DNA of 5,228 nucleotides from Euryarchaeota archaeon TMED117 (GCA_002171315.2 NHFS02000041.1:1-5228), one strand, 5' to 3'. Numbered from the stretch's first letter, positions 1 to 5,228 are shown. Notes: generated from the letters alone by a model not told the origin. Translations and numbers: made by a program.

Positions 1-104
1 AAGAGTACGAACCTATCGAGATTCTCTTGCATCATCGGTTCGATGAATTCATGTGAGAGGTCAATTTCAATTCCATCGTCGTTTCGGTTGTGCTCGATTA
101 CCAT
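1..104 (-). CDS. N-terminal fragment of an unidentified protein (runs off the left edge)
   Basis: A minus-strand frame opens at an ATG at 104-102 and stays open to the window edge, giving about 34 residues that begin MVIEHNRNDDGIEIDLSHEF. The start is supported by a purine-rich GGAAGGTGG (118-110) ending five bases before the ATG, by an in-frame stop a few codons further upstream, and by a TATA-like palindrome about 55 bases upstream. The fragment is polar and acidic, with no signal peptide or membrane segment. I do not recognise a family from so short a piece. It is divergently oriented from dut. A GTG at 113-111 is a possible but weaker start because it lies inside the ribosome-binding sequence. 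Confidence 0.6.
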   Translation of the reverse strand, partial: MVIEHNRNDDGIEIDLSHEFIEPMMQENLDRFVL

Positions 105-366
105 ATTTTCCACCTTCCATCACGCGCTGGAGTTTACGTTCCGTCCGAGATGGCACATAAATATGTGCATGCTCGACTCCTAAGAAGTAGTGTTTTCAAG
201 AGTATTTGAATCGAGGGACTGTGCCCCTTATTATGATTTTAGAGCCGAAGCCTATATGGACTTGATTTGAAATTAATTTTTGTGCTTTTTTTCCGCCAGA
301 ATATACCCTTATTTCCACTGGAGTGAAAAGCAAAGAACTCTTCAACCTCCAAGGATAGCAAAAACC
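105..366. other. Divergent intergenic region
   Basis: This is the only sizeable non-coding stretch in the window and separates the minus-strand gene from dut. It holds a 16-bp perfect palindrome (153-168), an AT-rich run with a TTAATTTT element (about 273-280) followed by a T-rich tract (about 276-292), an ATATA (301-305), and an AAGGA (351-355) eleven bases before the dut ATG. ATATA or TTAATTTT could be the dut TATA box, with a leader of a few tens of bases, but neither is convincing alone. I see no tRNA, no convincing small ORF and no strong hairpin apart from the palindrome. Confidence 0.5.
153..168. promoter_or_regulatory. 16-bp palindrome with TATA-like core: candidate operator/promoter
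   Basis: GCACATA and TATGTGC are perfect 7-bp inverted arms separated by AA. The core reads CATAAATATG, TATA-like on both strands. On the minus strand it sits about 55 bases before the ATG at 104. An archaeal transcript starting some 25 bases past the box would therefore have a leader of about 28 bases containing the visible ribosome-binding site. A symmetric site over a TATA box is the arrangement expected of a dimeric repressor that blocks TBP. This is an inference; no regulator is identified. Confidence 0.4.
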
Positions 367-816
367 ATGCGAAGTGAACTAAACATCCCATTTGCAAAAC
401 TCAATCCCGAAGCGAGATTACCCACGCAAGGTAGTGCGTTGGCTGCAGGCTGGGATTTGTATGCACTTGAAGCAACGATTGTTTCCAAGGGATCATCTGT
501 CATGATTCCAACGGGATTGGCATGCGCAATACCAGTAGGTTGGGAAGGACAAATTCGATGCCGATCATCGCTTGGTAAGAAGGGAATGATCCTCCCTAAT
601 GGAGTAGGAACAATCGATGCAGACTATCGCGGAGAGTTGAAAGTATTAGCAACATGGATTGGACCAGGTGATGAATTTCATATCGAGAAGGGAGAGCGGA
701 TTGCCCAACTTCTCTTTGCACCAGTGCCACGCGTACATATCGATGAAGTTGATTATGAGCAACTTACATCAACAGAACGTGGAGAAGGTGGCTTTGGCTC
801 ATCAGGTCAATTTTGA
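367..816 (+). CDS. dut: dUTP diphosphatase (trimeric dUTPase)
   Basis: This enzyme hydrolyses dUTP to dUMP and pyrophosphate in the cytoplasm, keeping uracil out of DNA and supplying dUMP for thymidylate synthesis. The 149-residue protein carries all five motifs of the trimeric family in order: AGWDLYA (27-33), RSSLGKKG (66-73), GVGTIDADYRGEL (79-91), GERIAQLLF (109-117) and the glycine-rich C-terminal arm RGEGGFGSSG (138-147). D84 in motif 3 is the expected catalytic aspartate, and Y87 the residue stacking on the deoxyribose. The length matches the usual ~150 residues. The frame is open upstream to a TTG at 280, but those 29 extra codons have no counterpart in the family, and the ATG at 367 has AAGGA eleven bases ahead. 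The stop lies nine bases before lipB, so the two are probably co-transcribed. Confidence 0.95.
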   Translation: MRSELNIPFAKLNPEARLPTQGSALAAGWDLYALEATIVSKGSSVMIPTGLACAIPVGWEGQIRCRSSLGKKGMILPNGVGTIDADYRGELKVLATWIGPGDEFHIEKGERIAQLLFAPVPRVHIDEVDYEQLTSTERGEGGFGSSGQF

Positions 817-825
817 GGCAGTACT

Positions 826-1443
826 ATGCAGGTGACTGACATCCAAAAGTTCGACATAGTCGAATATAACGATGCAGTTGAAATGATGTCTGCGTTGCAA
901 ATGCAACGAATCAATGAGGAGATATCCGATACACTTCTTATTATGGAGCATCCCGAAATTGTCACAGTCGGCCCTCGAGCTCGAAATGATGGCATCCGTC
1001 CTCCTGAGGATTATGCTACACAAGCAGTAGATCGTGGAGGAGGCCTGACATGGCACGGCCCTGGACAACTTGTTGTGTATCCAATTATACATTGGAATAA
1101 GGAAGATGAAAAATCAGTCGCATCAATAATATACAAACTCGAGGAATGGGTCATTGAATCTCTATCAATACTTGGTATAGAGGGATGTCGTGATGAACGG
1201 ATGCAAGGAGTATGGGTGGAAGGAAAGAAAATCTGTAGCATTGGGTTGTCATTCCTTCGATGGGTAAGTCGCCATGGCCTTACTATCAATTACAATACAC
1301 CAACTGGACGGGTTGAGAACCTTGCAGGTTGCGGTCTTGCTGAATCCACGACAACATCTCTTCATCGACTGAACTATTCGGTGTCTCGACGAGATCTCGA
1401 GGATGCCCTTCTTTCAGTATACCACAAGTGCTTGAATCGATAA
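826..1443 (+). CDS. lipB: Lipoyl(octanoyl) transferase LipB
   Basis: LipB moves octanoate from acyl carrier protein to a lysine of lipoyl domains (2-oxoacid dehydrogenase E2 subunits, glycine cleavage H protein). LipA then inserts sulfur. The 205-residue protein has the family signature: EHPEIVTVG (41-49), the RGGGLTWHGPGQLVVYP block (70-86), KKICSIG with presumed catalytic K135, the SRHGLTIN segment (148-155) and GCGL with presumed nucleophile C169. Length is typical and no key residue is missing. The ATG at 826 has GAGG (815-818), which overlaps the dut stop codon, seven bases upstream. That favours coupling with dut. LipB rather than an LplA-type ligase is inferred from the Lys/Cys pair and short length. 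No lipA is in view. Confidence 0.94.
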   Translation: MQVTDIQKFDIVEYNDAVEMMSALQMQRINEEISDTLLIMEHPEIVTVGPRARNDGIRPPEDYATQAVDRGGGLTWHGPGQLVVYPIIHWNKEDEKSVASIIYKLEEWVIESLSILGIEGCRDERMQGVWVEGKKICSIGLSFLRWVSRHGLTINYNTPTGRVENLAGCGLAESTTTSLHRLNYSVSRRDLEDALLSVYHKCLNR

Positions 1444-1467
1444 TTTGCCAAGGGTTACAAACAAGTG

Positions 1468-1475
1468 CATATATG
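1468..1475 (+). promoter_or_regulatory. TATA-like box, possible leaderless promoter of ubiX
   Basis: CATATATG, preceded by the purine-rich ACAAGTG, is centred about 25-26 bases before the ubiX ATG at 1497. Archaeal TATA boxes lie about that far from the transcription start, so a transcript would begin at or very near the ATG. The only purine-rich stretch here (GAGGAAGG, 1475-1482) ends 14 bases from that ATG, farther than usual for ribosome binding. The element also contains an in-frame ATG (1473), so chance occurrence is possible. Confidence 0.3.
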
Positions 1476-1496
1476 AGGAAGGCTGGAATAAACACC

Positions 1497-2075
1497 ATGG
1501 GCGAAGTCGTTCTCGGCATATCAGGTGCTTCTGGAGCAGCATACGGCGTACGATTAGCCGAGGCTCTTCAGGAACTCAAAGTACCAATCAGACTTGTTGT
1601 AAGCAACTCTGGACGAATCACACTCAAGCATGAGTGCGATACAACACCAGAGGAACTTGCAGAACGGACAGGAGCACTTCTTGAAGAACAGGCCAACATT
1701 GGAGCCAAATCCGCATCAGGATCTGCACCAATTGATGCTGTTGTCATCTGCCCGTGCTCAGGGACTACCCTTGGAAAACTGGCCGCAGGCATCGGAGACA
1801 ATCTCATAACACGTTCTGCAATTGTTGCGATGAAAGAACGACGAACTCTAATCATTGTACCTCGTGAAGCCCCTTATGCAACTGTGCATTTGGAAAACAT
1901 GGCAAAACTTTCTGCGTGGGGAACCGTTGTGATCCCAGCTTCGCCTGGATTCTACAACCATCCGAAATCAATTGATGACATGGTTGACTTTGTCGTTGCA
2001 CGCATCTTGGACCAAATTGGTCTGAAACACTCCATTGGAAAGAGATGGACTGGCGAAGAAATCGATGAATTCTAA
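1497..2075 (+). CDS. ubiX: Flavin prenyltransferase UbiX
   Basis: UbiX joins a dimethylallyl group to reduced FMN to make prenylated FMN, the cofactor of UbiD-family (de)carboxylases. The 192-residue protein shows the family pattern: LGISGASGAAYG at the N-terminus (6-17, flavin phosphate loop), VVSNSG (34-39), ICPCSGTTLGKLAAGIGDNL (84-103), R106, VPREAP (121-126, with the conserved Arg-Glu pair 123-124) and PASPGFYNHP (147-156). The ATG at 1497 puts the Rossmann-like first strand at residue 4, as is normal. The same frame is open upstream, with an ATG at 1473 and a TTG at 1428 overlapping lipB, but those add an unconserved leader. It follows lipB by 53 bases. No UbiD is in the window, so the user of the cofactor is unknown. 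In archaea UbiX often serves decarboxylases unrelated to ubiquinone. Confidence 0.94.
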   Translation: MGEVVLGISGASGAAYGVRLAEALQELKVPIRLVVSNSGRITLKHECDTTPEELAERTGALLEEQANIGAKSASGSAPIDAVVICPCSGTTLGKLAAGIGDNLITRSAIVAMKERRTLIIVPREAPYATVHLENMAKLSAWGTVVIPASPGFYNHPKSIDDMVDFVVARILDQIGLKHSIGKRWTGEEIDEF

Positions 2076-2121
2076 GCATGATTCCATTGCCTTCAAATGA
2101 TTCGGCTGATTGTCCGTATCT

Positions 2122-3810
2122 ATGAGCGACATAGAGTCACTTGATTCAATGACTGTGAACCAACTCAAGGATGAACTTGCTTCAATAGGTCTATCCAAAT
2201 CTGGGAGAAAAGCAGAACTCGTTGAACGCCTAAAGCCCTATTATGTAGTTAAGGAAGAAGTTATTGCAACTTCCTTTTGGAAAAAGACAGCAGTTGGGCC
2301 ACTTAATGTCTGGCAATCAATTGGTTCCTTCTTCGTCGTCTCATTGCTACTCGTCGTCGTGTTCAACCCTTCACTTATTGGCTTAGGGGAAGATGAACCT
2401 GTTTACGAACCAATTGATTTCGATGCCAGCCAAGTTCGATGGTATGCTGAAGAACTTGTTGCCCTCGGTCATCCTGAATGGGAGGGGCGAATGTCTGGAA
2501 GCCCAGAAGAGGCTGCGGCTGCTGAGATGATTTTAGATAATCTAACTGCAATGGGTTATTCACCTCAACTCAATACATATTCAGTCCCAATGTTTGCAAT
2601 CAATAGCGCGCCTGTGATCGCAATGTGCATTCCCACTATAGGATTCTTAACAGGGCCATCATGTGATTCTGGATTTGGAGCGCAAATCACCACCTTTGAG
2701 CATCGCAGCGACTATGTGATACAAGGTTACTCAGGATCAGCAGATATCCAATTTGGGCAAAATATGGAACTCATCGATCTTGACGATGGAACAGATGATT
2801 CACTTTGGTCTTCTGCATCTGGAAAGGTTGGAATCATTCGAGGCGGTGGAAATATCGATGGAAATACAGGCATGTACATCAAGGCAGCTGAAAATTCACT
2901 TGCAGGATTGTTTCGCATCAATAACCAAACAAATTGTGGGCAAATTGAGGCTGATGATTGCGTTCCAATCTTCAAGTCAATACGTGTTGATGATATGAAG
3001 GCCGCTAACAGTGGTTCAATTCCAGAGGACATTCCGTTCATGGCTGTCTCAAACCAAACGGGAAACGAAATGCTTGAATTAGCCGAACAAGGGGCTGTTC
3101 TGAGATTATTTAGTGACATAGACAATACTGGTGAACTCGCAGTAAGCGTTCCGTGTGGCACGATGTATGGGAAAAGCGAGGACTTGATTATCGTGGGAGC
3201 TCATCACGATACGGTCTACCAGGCACAAGGTGCTGTTGATGACACATCTGGAACTGCAAGTGTACTCGAAATGGCGAGACAAATTGCAATAATTGCAAAT
3301 GAAAGTGGGACACCTGAATACACGATTCGATTCTGTACATGGGGAGGAGAAGAAGAAGGGCTTTGGGGAAGTAAAGCCTATGTTAACGCAAACGGAAATG
3401 ATCTTGCACGCAACCTTCGACTTTACATTAACCTCGACATGAATCACGTTGATATTGACATGGCAAATAGAGGTAACAGCCTCCGTATCTTTTCCAATTC
3501 AGCGACTGATGTAAATCATGTAAGCGATATTATTGATGTGTTGAATGATGAACAACCAACTCTCTTTTCAAAATATTCTGTCACCTTGACCAAAGAAACT
3601 ACGATGCCATACAACTCAGACCATGCCCCATTTGTCTACGACTTACCAGACAGCGTTGAAGGTAATGCATTGGTCTGTTATGGTTCAGGATCATGGGAAT
3701 ATCATACCTACAAAGATGATATGTCACGATTTAATGAAGAATCATTAGGTGTTTCAGTAATCGCTTACGGCACGTACATTCGCTACCTGGCTTGGCCAGT
3801 AGAAGCCTAA
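2122..3810 (+). CDS. Membrane-anchored M28-family zinc peptidase with N-terminal SAP domain
   Basis: The 562-residue protein has three parts. Residues about 6-40 match a SAP helix-turn-helix (MTVNQLKDELASIGLSKSGR, then KAELVERLKPYY), a fold that usually binds DNA or RNA. Residues about 67-88 form one hydrophobic helix preceded by FWKK, implying N-terminus inside and C-terminus outside. The rest is an M28 aminopeptidase-type domain with complete metal chemistry: GAHHDTV (H361), VDDTSG (bridging D373), WGGEEEGLWGS (catalytic E410, ligand E411), NLD (D439) and SDHAPF (H501). Residues about 185-345, before the HHD motif, look like a protease-associated (PA) insert. The exported part has seven cysteines, including close pairs 169/181 and 272/280, and four N-glycosylation sequons. 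It probably trims peptides at the cell surface; the substrate is unknown. A TTG at 2110 would add four residues, but the ATG is preferred. No Shine-Dalgarno sequence is visible. It begins 46 bases after ubiX. Confidence 0.88.
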   Translation: MSDIESLDSMTVNQLKDELASIGLSKSGRKAELVERLKPYYVVKEEVIATSFWKKTAVGPLNVWQSIGSFFVVSLLLVVVFNPSLIGLGEDEPVYEPIDFDASQVRWYAEELVALGHPEWEGRMSGSPEEAAAAEMILDNLTAMGYSPQLNTYSVPMFAINSAPVIAMCIPTIGFLTGPSCDSGFGAQITTFEHRSDYVIQGYSGSADIQFGQNMELIDLDDGTDDSLWSSASGKVGIIRGGGNIDGNTGMYIKAAENSLAGLFRINNQTNCGQIEADDCVPIFKSIRVDDMKAANSGSIPEDIPFMAVSNQTGNEMLELAEQGAVLRLFSDIDNTGELAVSVPCGTMYGKSEDLIIVGAHHDTVYQAQGAVDDTSGTASVLEMARQIAIIANESGTPEYTIRFCTWGGEEEGLWGSKAYVNANGNDLARNLRLYINLDMNHVDIDMANRGNSLRIFSNSATDVNHVSDIIDVLNDEQPTLFSKYSVTLTKETTMPYNSDHAPFVYDLPDSVEGNALVCYGSGSWEYHTYKDDMSRFNEESLGVSVIAYGTYIRYLAWPVEA

Positions 3811-3847
3811 GCGTCGCATTGAAGAAGGAAAGCGAAGTGGACTCGTT

Positions 3848-4138
3848 ATGGTTAAGCCAAGCGCTCATGCATCGCACATTCTTGTCGCATCAAAATCCGA
3901 GGCATTGCAGATTTCTGAAAAGATTGGAAAACTGAAAGATTTTGAAAAACTGGCACGTAAGAAATCAACCTGCCCCTCATCCCAACGTGGCGGTGATTTG
4001 GGATGGTTCCGTAAAGGAAACATGGTCCGAGAATTTGAAGAGGCCGTGTGGCAAACGCCACTCAAATCAGTTTCTCCTCCTATCAAGACCACATTTGGAT
4101 ACCATCTCATTTGGGTCCATGAGCGCGAAGAGGAGTGA
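3848..4138 (+). CDS. ppiC: Single-domain parvulin peptidyl-prolyl cis-trans isomerase (PpiC/Par10-like)
   Basis: The 96-residue protein is one parvulin domain with nothing added. It would catalyse cis-trans isomerisation of X-Pro bonds in the cytoplasm, having no signal peptide or membrane helix. Visible landmarks are ASHILV (8-13, active-site H10), KKSTCPSSQRGGDLGWF (38-54, with C42), GNMVREFEEAVW (57-68, with M59 and F63) and TTFGYHLIWV (81-90, with H86). These correspond to the active-site His/Cys/Met/Phe/His set of E. coli Par10, and length and order match that protein closely. Similar stand-alone parvulins are known in marine archaea. The ATG is 37 bases after the peptidase stop, with no strong ribosome-binding site. 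Its final Glu codons supply the folB ribosome-binding site, so the two are likely translated from one message. Partnership with the adjacent peptidase is only a guess. Confidence 0.93.
   Translation: MVKPSAHASHILVASKSEALQISEKIGKLKDFEKLARKKSTCPSSQRGGDLGWFRKGNMVREFEEAVWQTPLKSVSPPIKTTFGYHLIWVHEREEE
4130..4135 (+). promoter_or_regulatory. Ribosome-binding site of folB, embedded in the ppiC 3' end
   Basis: GAGGAG, encoding the last two glutamates of the parvulin, lies eight bases before the ATG at 4144. It is the strongest Shine-Dalgarno match in the window. It decides between the three clustered in-frame starts: the GTG at 4135 overlaps it and the ATG at 4138 is only two bases away, leaving 4144 as the best-spaced one. 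Confidence 0.6.
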
Positions 4139-4143
4139 TGAGG

Positions 4144-4506
4144 ATGCCATTTCGTGTTGGACTTGACCATTACCAAGTGGAAGGCATTCATGGTTACTTT
4201 GAACACGAACATTCACAGCCGCAACCCTTTGTTGTCTCTGTACGAGTAGATTTGATCGATGAAGTTCGTGATGAAGTACTATCAAGTACAGTTGATTATG
4301 CATTGTTACAGAAAGCAGTGGACGCTGTTATCCTTGAATCAAAGCCAATTCGACTTCTCGAAAAGATGGGAACGGATATCGCTAAATTCATTCAGAGTCG
4401 TGTTGATGTTGAATCGATCTTCATTCGGATAGAGAAACCAAATGCTCCTTTGCCACATCCAGGTGGTCTTCCTTTCATAGAATACACCTGGAATCGCACT
4501 GAGTAG
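4144..4506 (+). CDS. folB: Dihydroneopterin aldolase (FolB family)
   Basis: FolB cleaves 7,8-dihydroneopterin to 6-hydroxymethyl-7,8-dihydropterin and glycolaldehyde, an early step towards folate or methanopterin-type cofactors. From the ATG at 4144 the protein is 120 residues, the usual size for the family. It shows HGYFEHEHSQPQPF (16-29, with E22), TVDYALL (49-55, with Y52), IRLLEKMGTDIA (69-80, with E73) and IRIEKPNAPLP (94-104, with K98). E22, Y52, E73 and K98 fall where the family has its substrate-binding and catalytic residues. The start codon cluster overlaps the ppiC stop (TGATG), suggesting translational coupling. An ATG at 4138 would add MR. The family also includes epimerases and FolX-like enzymes, so the exact substrate is less certain than the fold. 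Many archaea instead use the unrelated MptD, which makes this form notable if the host is archaeal. Confidence 0.9.
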   Translation: MPFRVGLDHYQVEGIHGYFEHEHSQPQPFVVSVRVDLIDEVRDEVLSSTVDYALLQKAVDAVILESKPIRLLEKMGTDIAKFIQSRVDVESIFIRIEKPNAPLPHPGGLPFIEYTWNRTE

Positions 4507-4517
4507 GCAAAATCAAC

Positions 4518-4543
4518 GGGAGACTTCAAAGAGAAGTTCTCCC
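4518..4543 (+). other. Hairpin between folB and the zinc-ribbon gene
   Basis: GGGAGACTTC (4518-4527) and GAAGTTCTCCC (4533-4543) can pair as a 10-bp stem with a single bulged T and the five-base loop AAAGA. It occupies most of the 47-base gap and ends ten bases before the next ATG. No T-run follows, so it does not look like a conventional terminator. It could be a processing or stability element, or could affect initiation of the downstream gene. Chance is not excluded. Confidence 0.45.
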
Positions 4544-4553
4544 TAGTCACTCC

Positions 4554-5060
4554 ATGGAATCTCCTTCAAGAGTGTACGTCCCCAGTGCAATTGAAGCAGA
4601 TGGTAATGCTATCGGAATGGGATGCTTCAGCACTGAAGAAATAGCCTGGCAGGTCCTCAAAACATTCCTTGGAAAAAGTGAACAAATGAACTTGATAGAG
4701 GCGAGTGTCGTTGCTTGGGATGTTGATGTCTTGGGTGAAGATGGAATGACGGTCTTATCTACGCTTGAAGGAAAAATTTGCCCCGTTTGTCAGCGCAGAA
4801 CCTTCTGGGTTGATTTGGAACACCTCTCTGCATTATGCTACGGTTCAAGTTGCTCTGCTTGGATTGAACAAAGTACTGTTGATCCTGAGATTGTCGACTG
4901 CGGTTGGCCACCACTTCGTTTCCTGAAACAAGTCAAAGATATCGAAGAAGCATACAATGATCTTCGAACAATTGGTTCTGATGTTGCAGCATCAATGGAA
5001 GAAACAAACGATGTTATTACTCAACAAATGTTTGATTCAGGATTGAATGAGATTCAATAA
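4554..5060 (+). CDS. Unrecognised zinc-ribbon protein
   Basis: I do not recognise this 168-residue acidic protein. Its N-terminal ~70 residues look like a small alpha/beta unit: a strand (RVYVPSAIEADG), GMGCFSTEEIAWQVLKTFLG (21-40) as strand then helix, and an alternating hydrophobic stretch (about 47-60). A putative zinc knuckle pair follows: CPVC (76-79) and CYGSSC (95-100), spaced C-x2-C-x15-C-x4-C. The C-terminal third (about 119-160) is predicted by eye to be a long amphipathic, mostly acidic helix. There is no signal peptide or membrane segment, so it should be cytoplasmic. The ATG at 4554 gives the longest sensible protein but has no Shine-Dalgarno sequence; the ATG at 4617 would remove the first strand. 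A nucleic-acid or protein adaptor role is plausible for such a layout but unproven. The stop codon directly abuts that of argS. Confidence 0.75.
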   Translation: MESPSRVYVPSAIEADGNAIGMGCFSTEEIAWQVLKTFLGKSEQMNLIEASVVAWDVDVLGEDGMTVLSTLEGKICPVCQRRTFWVDLEHLSALCYGSSCSAWIEQSTVDPEIVDCGWPPLRFLKQVKDIEEAYNDLRTIGSDVAASMEETNDVITQQMFDSGLNEIQ

Positions 5061-5228
5061 TCACATTTGCTCAATCGGAGTGATTCCTAATCCTTCCAAG
5101 CCAGTTCGTAGGAGTTGACGGCCAAGTTCACTCATTTCGTAAAAGAATCCATCAACAATGTTTTCTTGCAGAACTGTGCAATCTCGATAAAATCCATTGT
5201 AAGCATTTGCTAATTCAAGCATATGCAA
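5061..5228 (-). CDS. argS: Arginyl-tRNA synthetase, C-terminal fragment (runs off the right edge)
   Basis: Reading the minus strand from the window edge gives 55 residues ending in a TGA at 5063-5061. They match the end of the DALR anticodon-binding domain of class I arginyl-tRNA synthetase: LELANAYNGFYRDCTVLQEN, then a helix with LGRQLLRTGLEGLGI and the typical terminal PIEQM with a final methionine. The N..FY..C.VL segment and the GL..LGI..xxxM tail are the recognisable family features. The enzyme charges tRNA-Arg with arginine. The catalytic Rossmann domain (HIGH and KMSK regions) lies beyond the window. It is convergent with the zinc-ribbon gene, with no bases between the two stop codons. 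Confidence 0.88.
   Translation of the reverse strand: MHMLELANAYNGFYRDCTVLQENIVDGFFYEMSELGRQLLRTGLEGLGITPIEQM

Noticed and set aside
171..225. tRNA-like signal: the reverse complement of 203-213 resembles a T-loop (GATTCAAAT) and CTCGA/TCGAG could pair
   Set aside because: No acceptor, D or anticodon stem can be built around it, so it is treated as chance.
276..292. T-rich tract as a terminator
   Set aside because: No plus-strand gene ends upstream of it and no stem precedes it; it is more likely part of the AT-rich promoter area of dut.
280..366. N-terminal extension of dUTPase from a TTG at 280
   Set aside because: The frame is open, but the 29 added residues have no counterpart in the dUTPase family, the TTG follows a T-rich tract with no ribosome-binding site, and the ATG at 367 gives a normal-length enzyme.
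802..1092. Minus-strand open frames opposite the start of lipB
   Set aside because: Antisense shadow of the conserved LipB coding sequence; Cys/His/Ser-rich with no motif and no promoter.
1428..1496. Upstream starts for ubiX at 1428 or 1473
   Set aside because: They add up to 23 residues ahead of the conserved LGISGASG strand; the 1428 start overlaps lipB and the added residues look like translated intergenic sequence.
2727..3161. 144-codon minus-strand open frame within the peptidase gene
   Set aside because: It lies wholly opposite well-conserved peptidase coding sequence, its serine- and proline-rich composition is typical of antisense translation, and it has no recognisable domain.
1..5228. 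CRISPR array, insertion sequence, toxin-antitoxin or defence system
   Set aside because: No regularly spaced direct repeats, no transposase or terminal inverted repeats, and every complete gene but one has a clear enzyme family assignment.

Overview
The window looks like ordinary chromosomal DNA from an uncultivated marine archaeon. The best guess is a planktonic euryarchaeon of the Poseidoniales (Marine Group II) type, with moderate confidence. The grounds are compact gene spacing, a mixture of Shine-Dalgarno-led and apparently leaderless starts, TATA-like boxes, and a membrane-anchored M28 peptidase with an N-terminal SAP domain beside bacterial-type housekeeping enzymes (LipB, FolB, a PpiC-like parvulin). 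No rRNA or other phylogenetic marker is present, so a bacterial host is not strictly excluded. GC looks to be a little over 40 percent by eye, and no segment stands out in composition.

Layout. At the left edge is the first ~34 codons of an unidentified minus-strand gene (start at 104). Bases 105-366 form a divergent intergenic region with a 16-bp palindrome around a TATA-like core. Seven plus-strand genes follow almost without a break from 367 to 5060: dUTPase (dut), octanoyltransferase (lipB), flavin prenyltransferase (ubiX), SAP-TM-M28 peptidase, single-domain parvulin (ppiC-like), dihydroneopterin aldolase (folB) and an unrecognised zinc-ribbon protein. The last gene's stop codon directly abuts the stop codon of a convergent minus-strand gene, which is the 3' end of argS (arginyl-tRNA synthetase).

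Functional picture. Most of the array is cofactor and nucleotide housekeeping: removal of dUTP, lipoate attachment to 2-oxoacid dehydrogenases or the glycine cleavage H protein, prenylated FMN for UbiD-type decarboxylases, and a pterin step in folate synthesis. None of the obvious pathway partners (lipA, ubiD, other fol genes) lies in the window, so the array is not a pathway operon. Its genes seem to be grouped by position and perhaps by shared transcription. dut-lipB and ppiC-folB are the two tightly spaced pairs with recognisable ribosome-binding sites. ubiX has a TATA-like box at the distance expected for a leaderless transcript.

The least ordinary items are the peptidase, which puts a putative nucleic-acid-binding SAP domain on the cytoplasmic side of the membrane and a zinc peptidase outside, and the zinc-ribbon protein of unknown function. 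I found no CRISPR array, mobile element, RNA gene or evident defence system.
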